Part shown: positions 38,939-48,700 of the stretch, one piece after another
How positions within the stretch are numbered: position 1 is the stretch's first letter
Layout of the letters: each line of letters opens with the position of its first letter
DNA from: Serripes groenlandicus
Lineage: Eukaryota > Mollusca > Bivalvia > Cardiida > Cardiidae
NCBI GenBank assembly: GCA_031761405.1
Contig: JASEVX010000006.1
Coordinates: 27,103,097-27,167,096 of the forward strand
Length of the DNA stretch: 64,000 bases
Direction of reading: 5' to 3'
The notes under the pieces: model-generated
Told to the model about the DNA's origin: nothing
The model's database searches: none
What the model saw: the letters and a program-made list of their open reading frames with translations, nothing else
Made by a program: the position numbers and the translations under genes

Positions 38939-39169
38939 TTAACCCTTTACCTCATGCGACAATTCTGCAGCAGACGACTTTGAACATATTTTGTAATCAA
39001 ATAGAAAATCTCTTTAATTGAATGGATAATCTATGACTAAAAGTGGTAAACATTGTACCAAAAGGAGAAATTGCACATTTTGTGCAATTTCTTCTTTTGT
39101 CACTATGTTTTCAAAAAAACCGTCTGCTGCAGAGGCGTCAGAAAGCGTCTATATGAGGGAAAGGGTTAA
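38939..39169. mobile_element. MITE family A copy between the convergent gene ends
   Basis: TTAA at 38939-38942 and 39166-39169; central arms AGGAGAAATTGCAC and GTGCAATTTCTTC. It lies about 270 bp past the stop of the MIEAP-like gene. Confidence 0.75.
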
Positions 39170-39437
39170 AAGTGTCTAACCATCCCCTAGCGCAGAAACT
39201 TTCTTTGACGCATCTACATGTTACAAACTTTGAACATTGTGGAAAAGGAAGAACTTGCACATAATAAGTTATTACTCCTATTAACTTTAATTGCGACGAA
39301 TAGTTATTGAATGTTTCTATTACATATTTTTTTGGAAAAATAACCGCTACTCGGACTTTTGAAAGAACTGCTAAGTGACTATATATTTTTGATAATATTA
39401 TCTTAGACAATGATTTAAAAAGAAAGTTTACACATTT

Positions 39438-39731
39438 TCAAAAATCTCCCTGTGCGATTCCCCTTGCCAAAATAGGTCCGCCTTTGTACACTTGTAAAAT
39501 AGGCCACACAAAGTATTTTACTCTACTTCCGGTTTTAGAGTACGGTTTATACAATCTGCTGTCGAAGTACACTTTGTCTATATCACGTGTTTCTACAACA
39601 TGTAATGGCGGATCCTGGATGACCATTCGCCACGAGACGGCGACACATTCGCGCACATAGTGGTCTGTCTCGTCATTCTGACTGATTTCATGTCTTCTAT
39701 TTATGACTGGCAAGGATTTTGTCAGGAATAG
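39438..39731 (-). CDS. MIEAP-like terminal exon 6
   Basis: The acceptor is TTAATTTACAG and entry is phase 0; 97 codons, stop TGA at 39440-39438. It holds the most conserved part of the domain: ECVAVSWRMVIQDPPL, then VYFDSRLYKPYSKTG, then YFVWPILQ, ending ILARGIAQGDF. The order and residues (aromatic-rich helix with PPL, FD..Y...Y, (Y/F).VWP.L, (L/I)..KG.A) match the end of SPATA18 as recalled. Confidence 0.8.
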   Translation of the reverse strand, partial: LFLTKSLPVINRRHEISQNDETDHYVRECVAVSWRMVIQDPPLHVVETRDIDKVYFDSRLYKPYSKTGSRVKYFVWPILQVYKGGPILARGIAQGDF

Positions 39732-42700
39732 CTGTAAATTAAAAACGAAACACAATTTACCTTTTTCCAAAATTCAGACTCATTTTGGACCGTATACATC
39801 AGATGACGAAAACATTGCTGCAAAATGTTTTCAACTCTAATAAATAATAATACTTTCATTTATAGAACTTTCTGTATTTTTGCCAATATGTTTTCAAAGT
39901 CGGCATTTGGACTATTTTTATCCGGGGTTCTTCTATTCTCGGTCTTAGTGGAGATCTAGATCACGACCTATTGTAAAAGAGAATAAGCTGAAAGAAATCA
40001 ATCTATATCGAATGTACAATTAAATTTGGATGACAGAGAATTCACTTTTATTGTTCTTACTTCAAGGAGTAAACACTTTCTTACATACAAGGAATCTAAA
40101 GCAGACGACTTTAAAAATGTCTTAACCCTTTCGACGCGAAAGGCGCATATATGCGACAGCTTGGCTCTGCGCCGAAGTAGCATTTATGCGACTTTTGTAA
40201 CGCCCCTCGTATAGTTACTGCTGAGCCAAGCTGTCTCATATATGCGACTTCGGCGCCGAAAGGGTTAACGAAAATAAAAGAAAAGGGGTATAATAGAAAT
40301 AAAATGTTCATAGAGTGTTAATAACACTTATTTCAAAAAAAAAAATGAGATCAGTTACTTATTATTTCTAAGAAACGCCTGATTTAATTTGGCGCTGAGA
40401 ACAACTTTCTGCTATTTATTTTGCGCCGAAAGGGAAGTATACTTATTAGAAAGAATTAAAAACATTGTGACAAAAGGAGAAGTTGCTCATCATGAGTAAT
40501 TTCTCCTTTTGCCACAGTGTTTTAAAAAGCCCTCTTCTGCTGATGCGTCAAAAGACGTCTACTAGTGAGAAACGTTTTTGTTTAACGTTTTAAATGATAC
40601 CATCTCAACTCAAAGTACACTTAAACATGATGTCGACTGAGAAAATTGATGACGAGGGTACGCGTGCAATTCGGGACATGCGAATTTAGATCATGTCTTG
40701 CAGATATTTGAGAAAAAGAGGTTGACCTTGATATTTCTTTGTAAATTGTTCTAAACGTTCTCAAATTCACTGTCCATTTATGCAGCGCTCTGCGAAAACC
40801 AACAATAAGGCACTTGCGACTGGTGTAGATCCAGATCAGACAACGCATCCGCACAGTCTGATCTGAGTATACACTGTTTGACAGTTAGTCATATATAAGG
40901 TTTAAAGAAACTTCTGTAAAGCCATATGCATATTTGGATCCATATCATTGATGGACATGTACATATTTTCAAATATGTATTAATTACGTAAAGGTTTGAA
41001 CCAGCTATGGCCGAGTGTTTAACGTTGAGGCCTTTGAACCAGGCGTCCTGGGTTCGATCACCAGTCTCGGCGGTCATGATGGAATGCCCATTATCAAGGC
41101 ACATTCCATAGCTTGGTACTGGTTTGTTAAATCCGGGATCATAAAAAAGTTGACTGTCGCCATGACATAACTGAAGCAACAATCGAAAATATCGTAAAAT
41201 CCCATTAAAACAAAACCAATGGTCAGCGTAAACTAGGGGATAAGGTAAACTCACATCTTGAAGGCGTTTTACGGACAGATCTGCGACTTCTTTGCGGTAT
41301 TTAATCATTAGCTTAACATCACCTTTCTTTTCTATCCGCTCCTTTTCATCCTGTAACAGAAAATACGTTACAGTGTAACCGATCATAATAGCACATTTGC
41401 AGAGCAACACTTTTTTTCAGAAAAACATTATTTTTTCCGTCCACATCTGACGAACAAATAATGGAAAATACTGATTAAGAAATTCGGAATTGATTGGGAA
41501 AAAAGCAATTGCAGGTTATGTTTTAGACAGAGCATGTTTAACTTGCATGAAAGCGTTCTAACCTTGTCAATGTGTCCTAGACAGTTAACAAAACATCAGT
41601 ATAACTCGTATATACGGGTTCTAACCGTGTCAATGTGTCCTAGACAGTTAACAGAGCATCGATATCAATTGCTTGTACGAATTCTAGTCTTCACGATTTG
41701 TCATTGACAGTTAACAAAACATCGGTGTAACTCGCATATACGGGTTCTAACTGTGTCAATTAGTTAACAGAGCATCGGTTTAAAATGTTTGTACTAATAC
41801 CAGCCTTGTCAATGTTTCCTTGACAGTTAACAAAACATCGGTATAATTCGTATATACGGGTCCTAACCGTGTCAATGTGTTACTAGAGCATCGGTTTAAA
41901 TTGTTTGTACTAATACCAGTCTTGTCGATGTGTCCTTGACAGTTAACAAAAAATCGGTATAATTCGTATATACGGGTTCTAACCGTGTCAATGTGTTAAC
42001 AGAGCATCGGTTTCAATTGCTTGTACGAGTTTTAGCCTTGGCAGTGTTTCATTGAGAGTAAAAATAGTATGTCTTACTTTCTGTACGAGGTCTAGTATTG
42101 GCAATGTTTTATTGAGAGTAAACAGGGCATGTCTTACATGTCTGTACGAGTTCTAGTATTGGCAATGTTTCCTTGAGAGTAAACAGGGCATGTCTTGCAT
42201 GTCTTTACGAGTTCTACCATTGGCAATGTTTCCTTGAGGGTAAACATAGTATGTCTTTCTTTTCTTTACGTGATCTAGTACTGGCAATTATTCATTGTGA
42301 GTAAACAGTGCATGTCTTACATGTATGTACGAGTTCTAGTATTGGCAATGTTTCATTGAGGGTAAACAGTATGTCTTACTTTTCTTTACGTGGTCTAGTA
42401 TTGGCAATCTTTCACTGAGAGTAAACAGGGCATGCCTTACATGTCTGTACGAGTTCTAGTATTGGCACGTTTCATTGAGAGTAAACAGGGCATGTCTGAC
42501 ATGCCTTTACGAGTTCTAGCATTGGCAATGTTTCATTGAGAGTAAACGAGTATGTCTTACTTCATGTACTAATTCTTGCCTTGTCAATATGTCCTTGCGA
42601 GTAAACAGACCATGTATTACATGTATGTACGAGTTCTAGCCTTGTCAATGGTCCATTGAGTGCTAAAGAGCATTGGTTTAACTAGTATGTACTAATTCTA

Positions 42701-45700
42701 GCCTTGTTTTAATGTGTCTTTGACTGAGCATCGGTCTAAATAATAGTTTGTACGATTTTAAATCATTGAGGGCTAGCATTGAAACATTAGGAGCAAAAGT
42801 AATAATAGGTTACCTCTGAATATTTCCCATTTGTAAGAATGTTTATAGCTGCTTTCTCAAACTCCAGCACTTGTGATTGTGACTCGTCCGAACACAGAGT
42901 GTAGCATTCCTGTAAAACAACATGTATCAGTTCTTAATAGTCGTATGCAATACCTATTGAGTATAGCAGTAACAATAGCCCTTTCATTCACAGTACGTGT
43001 TAAAACAACATAAACTCTAGAAAAATATCACCAAGTCGTAATTTTGAAACAGAAAACTAATTCCCAAGTTTGAAATTGCGATTATTTGTGTGTGAGGCCC
43101 AAAAATAGATGGAACATTTTTTATACAAAGGTTTTTCTTGTCTCTACAAAAACGTCTATTCAAAAGTCTGACGTTGTACAGTTAGCGCTTGGATAACGTT
43201 GCAAAAGTGCAATTAATTTAATTACGTGTGCATGTACTTGCATGGCTTATGTTGATAATATTTACATAATATATACCGCTATAAAAGTTTATGTCAATTG
43301 AATATGCCATTTCTGAGATTATCTGTCGTTTCTGTTATTCTTAATGATCGTAGTAGTACACTGTAGAATACTATTCTTCACGGTCGTAATGGTACCCTGT
43401 AGAATACGCATGCGCAATACCAATCTACCTACGTCGTGCTTATTGCATTGGCGATAGTTTTACAGCGTGATGTTTCGTACGAGGCTACAGCGAATGGAAT
43501 GAAACTTTATACAACGTGAACGGAAGAAAATGCGTTTTAAACTGAGTATTTTCTGCATGTTCAAAACGTCATTTGTGTTTATTTTAACCCTTTCTCACTT
43601 GCAGACGACTTTTGAAAACAATGTGGCAAATGGAGAAATTACTCATTTCTCCATTTGCCACACTGTCTTCAACTATATCATCATTTGTTGCGATGTTCCA
43701 TACTTTGGACTAGCTGTTTTCTAAGTCGTCTGCTGCCTATTTCTTGTATGTGAAAGGGTTAAGCCGTTCTTCGAGAGTTTGCTCTCAGTAAGATCTGGAT
43801 TTCCCTTCCGCTTAATTTGATCGTGGTTTTACCTGTCCGCCATCAAGTTATTTCAGGTATGCTTTGAAATTCTGAAAAAAGTGTGATGACTATACGAACA
43901 CCATGCATAAATGAACCTCTTAACACCTTCCCATGTAACACAAATCTCCAGCAGATTATCTTTTTTTGAAAACATCTTGGCATAAATTATGAAAGGTTCT
44001 ATAAATGAAGGTATACAAAAAGAATCGTATCATAAACTTCAGCAAAATGAGAAATTACTCACATAGAGCAAACTGCTTCTGCCATAATCTTGTCAAAAGA
44101 TGCGTCACAATGATTCATTCTACAAGTGAGAATGGGTTAATTATATAATCTGATTCCGGAATCATCCGGTAACCTCCGAAGGTCGGGTTTCGTGTGGCGT
44201 GATTCACTAACTTACCATGAGAATGTCTAAGAGATACTGTATGGCTTGTTCTTCTCTCACGAACACCGTCGTTAGGGCCTCGAATGCGTGCTTCCATTGA
44301 GCTGTATAAAGAGCCGTAAACGAATCGGCTATTTTGGTTGGCCTGTTTGGGTCATCCTCACTGACTGTTGGCGTCACTTCACCGCTCGATAGTCTACCAG
44401 TTAGTGCTTGGACCTCTCTTAAGGAAGAAAACGTATGATCCGTTCCACGAGAAAACTAACAGTGTGGACTCGTAAAGTATCGAACCGGACCAGCCTTAGC
44501 ATGCCGCGCAGGCTAATCCGGGCAGAGACTTTTCGCCTCCTGTGGATTTTCTGTTTCAGGAATCATTACTCTATACCTATATGTCCCTGGACGGACTGTT
44601 TCGATCCGGATTAGCCTGTGCGGACTGCGCACTCTGATCTGGGGCGATACATTACGCAGTCCATAATGTTGGTTTTCTCGTGCGTAAAGTATCAACCCAG
44701 ATTAGCCTAAGCATGCCGCGCAGGCTAACCCGGACAGACACGTTTCGTGTCTTTTTGATTTTCAATTACATTACTCTACACCTCTATCCTACGGAGACGG
44801 AATGTGTCGGCCCGGATTAGCCTGCGCGGACTGCGCAGGCTGATCTGGTTCGATACATTACGCAGAGGCCATAATGTTGGTTTTCTCGCGGGACTGCTCA
44901 AATCTAGATTTACAGTTCAACCTATGGATGGGAAGAAAACAATCTGGACTTTGTTCACAAGCGGTCTTTATTGCGGGGTCATTTACGCAGAAAATGACTA
45001 ATTGGGAAATTAAGATGGTGGTTGCTATAGACAGGGAATTGAAATACAAAGTTGATCTTCAGCGCAGGTTTGACTGTATCTTCGTTTACACACATTATTA
45101 TCCATTTCCCTCATATAGACGCTTTCTGACGCCTCTGCAGCAGACGGCTATTTGAAAACATAGTGACAAAAGAAGAAATTGCACAAAACGTGCAATGTCT
45201 CCTTTTGCCACAATGTTTTCCACTTTTAGTCATAGGTTATCCATTCAGTTATAGAGAGTTTCTATTTTTTGACAAAATATGTTCAAAGTCGTCTGCTGCA
45301 GAAATGCCATATGAGGGAAAGGGTTAAACCTTTCCCACATACATCAGCTTTCTGACGCCTCTGCACCAGACGAGTTTTGGAAACAGTGGAATTGTAAGAA
45401 CTTAACAACAATCAAAGGTGTGGATACAAGATGCAGGTGCTCTACTGCGGGATTATTTGCTAATCACCTGATGCTGCTCAAATACGTGTGCACGCATTTT
45501 ATCCACGATTCACGAAATCAAGCCTACGGGATCTTGCGAGCAGTTTATTCTGATAAAAAATCCTCCCTATTTACGATGATTTGTCTATGTTAATATACTA
45601 AATGATCAAATCTCATTTAAATCAGACAATACTACTTCGCTGTATATTGGTGTATTAAAAGCGAGCGAAGTTAAAAGTCTGATTTTAATGAAACGGCTCT

Positions 45701-48700
45701 ATGATCGTAACTCTCATTAATTTCAAAATCTCCGAAGGTAATGGATTGATTGGATTTGAAGGATAACGCCGTTTTAAACAGTATTTTAGTTTCGTATGTA
45801 TAACGACGGCCCGTGTATGCCCCTGTTGCTTTGGGACGCTTAGTGACAGTGGCAGTCAAAGTCTGAACCTTACTTGAACCGTAAGAGCCGGCTAAATGCT
45901 TCTGAACGATTGAAGTCAGTGCACCTCTTGATCTCCAGTAGAGTGGACGGTATTGGTTTCATACCTTATAAATCTTTTTCTCTATGTACGTACATAAAAG
46001 ATGTGGGATCAATATCATCTTTCCTGTCCGCCGCGGATATGACCTGAGCTGTTGAACGCGGCGTAAAACCCAATACAAACGAATTATTATACAATTATAT
46101 TGCTCTCTAACAACGCACGCAATACATTTTCCAAGGCTACATAGAGAGACAGACATACACCCGCAAAGAGATATGTAGACTTACTCAATTTTAGCAGCAT
46201 CACTTCGAGAAGAATCCAACTTATTGTCAAGTCTTAGGGCTTCCTTTGGTGAGTCTGCTTTCGTTTCTTTAGGTTTCGAGTATTGTCCGGGATAATCCGG
46301 GCCCATATTCAATGTTTCCGGTAACCCGTTGTCCTGTGAAGACCGCCTTGGTTTTTGAACGGTAGGACCTTGTTCCTCAAACCCACATCTAGAACTCCTG
46401 GCACTCCACATACGATTGCCCGGTAGCCGAGGGTTGGGCTTATACAGCCTTTTGTCCTCGTGTTGGTTCTTCAACCGGGGCTCCAAAGGATCAAACTGCG
46501 AATTCCGGAACATGTAGTCATTCGGATCCTTCTTGGCGTTTTTGTAGATGTTTAAATAGCTGTTGTATTTACCATGAATCTCTGTGTATCCTTTATTTTG
46601 CTAAACAAGTATAAATGTGCACAAGTCTATAATTGAACTCGACATATAAATAACATCCAGTTGGTTTTTGTGGCGATTGGTTTGACAATCGCCACAATGC
46701 TAACAGAAACAACAACAACTAAAAATATTTACATAGTCGGTTTTGAACAATCGGTTGATATTTTTTTTCCTTACTGCAAACTAATTTACTCACATCCGTT
46801 ATAGTTCCATCATTGATGCAGAGACGTGATTAATAATAATTGTGTCAGTGCTACTTTGGTACCGGATTGTTACTAATATTTTAGTTTTATCGAGACATTA
46901 TCTACATAGAGTTAAAATATGTAAATATTATCTTCGTCATGATTGGGCAGATAATAAATATCATTGCGCGTTCTCAACTGCCTTGCAAATAACTGAAATC
47001 TGGAAATTCCAAAAGGTTCTATAAATAGCTCGCGAGACTCTAATTATCTCAATATTATAAACGCTTTATTGTACGGTGGCACAGATACGGTGGCACAGAG
47101 GTGACATGTGTATGTTTTTATTTATCTCGTGCGCACGACATACTAAGTCGTGCGCACCACTTAGTAACTCGTGCGCACGAGATACTATGTCGTGCGCACG
47201 AGATAATTAAGTCGTGCGCACGAGTTACTATGTCTTGCGCACGAGTTACTAAGTCGTGCGCACGAGATACTAAGTCGTGCTCACGAGATACTATGTCGTG
47301 CGCACGAGATAATTAAGTCGTGCGCACGAGTTACTAAGTCGTGCGCACGAGATACTATGTCGTGCGCACGAGTTACTAAGTCGTGCGCACGACATACTAA
47401 GTCGTGCGCACCACTTAGTAACTCGTGCGCACGACTTAGTATGTCGTGCGCACGAGATAAATAAAAACATACATATGTCACCTCTGTGCCACCGTACTGT
47501 GGCACAGAGGTGACATGTGTGTGTTTTTATTTATCTCGTGCGCACGACATACTAAGTCGTGCGCACGAGATAGTATGTCGTGCGCACGAGATAATTAAGT
47601 CGTGCGCACGAGTTACTATGTCGTGCGCACGAGTTACTATGTCGTGCGCACGAGATAATTAAGTCGTGCGCACGAGTTACTAAGTCGTGCGCACGAGATA
47701 CTAAGTCGTGCGCACGAGATAATTAAGTCGTGCGCACGAGTTACTATGTGGTGCGCACGAGTTACTAAGTGGTGCGCACGACTTAGTATGTCGTGCGCAC
47801 GAGATAAATAAAAACATACACATGTCACCTCTGTGCCACCGTTTTGTTTGTTTGGAGTTTAACGCCGCTTTCAACAGCTTTGGTCATATCACGGCGGTCA
47901 GTGCACCTACCCATGTTTTCCTGGCTTTCCTACACCAGTACTTACACAACATTCTTTCGAAGCCACTGACTACTTTCTCACATAGATCAGAGGTGAGAGG
48001 CGATGGAAAAATCGCCCGAAAGAATGTCGCCGCAACCGGGTATCGAACCTGTGCCACCGTATCTGTGCCACCGTATTATTGTGTAGTTGTTTAAATATAT
48101 GAAAGCGCATAGATGATAAGACTGGTTTACAAAGATTATAAGGACACACGATGTCAGGGTGTACACTCGTTATGTATACACGTCTGCACGTTCTAGAGTC
48201 AATTAGCAATCAATGCTAATTTAGTTTGGAGATCGAGCATTATAATATATGCCTATATTTTTATAAATTGAACAGTTTGGCAAATGGTGAAATTGTGCTT
48301 TTTGAGCATGTTGCACTCACATTATTCGAAGCAGTTTAACAACCTCAGAGACATATAAATACACTGTTTTTATATGTCTCTGACAACCCTCAATCATGCA
48401 ATTGATTGATTGATTGGGGTTTAACGCCGTTTTTAACAATTTCTCAGTTATATCACGGCGGCCAGTTCACCTACTCATGCATTTCCTGGTTTTCTCACAC
48501 CAGTACTCCACACAACAATCTTTCCAAGCAACTGGCTGCTTTTCCACATAGACTTAGCCCATTGGTGGAAGAAGAATGACGCATGTCGCAATGACTATTG
48601 TCAATCGTCGGAAAGAAAGTTGGCCGAGCCGGGAATCGAACTCGCAACCCCTGGATTGACAGCCCGCATCGCTACCGACTGAGCTACCGGGGCTCGGCCT

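Noticed and set aside
47101..47828. Open frames on both strands with repeated SRAHDIL / TRAHDL peptides
   Set aside because: They arise from the palindromic GTGCGCAC array, which stays open in several frames on both strands. No splice sites, start context or homology support a protein.
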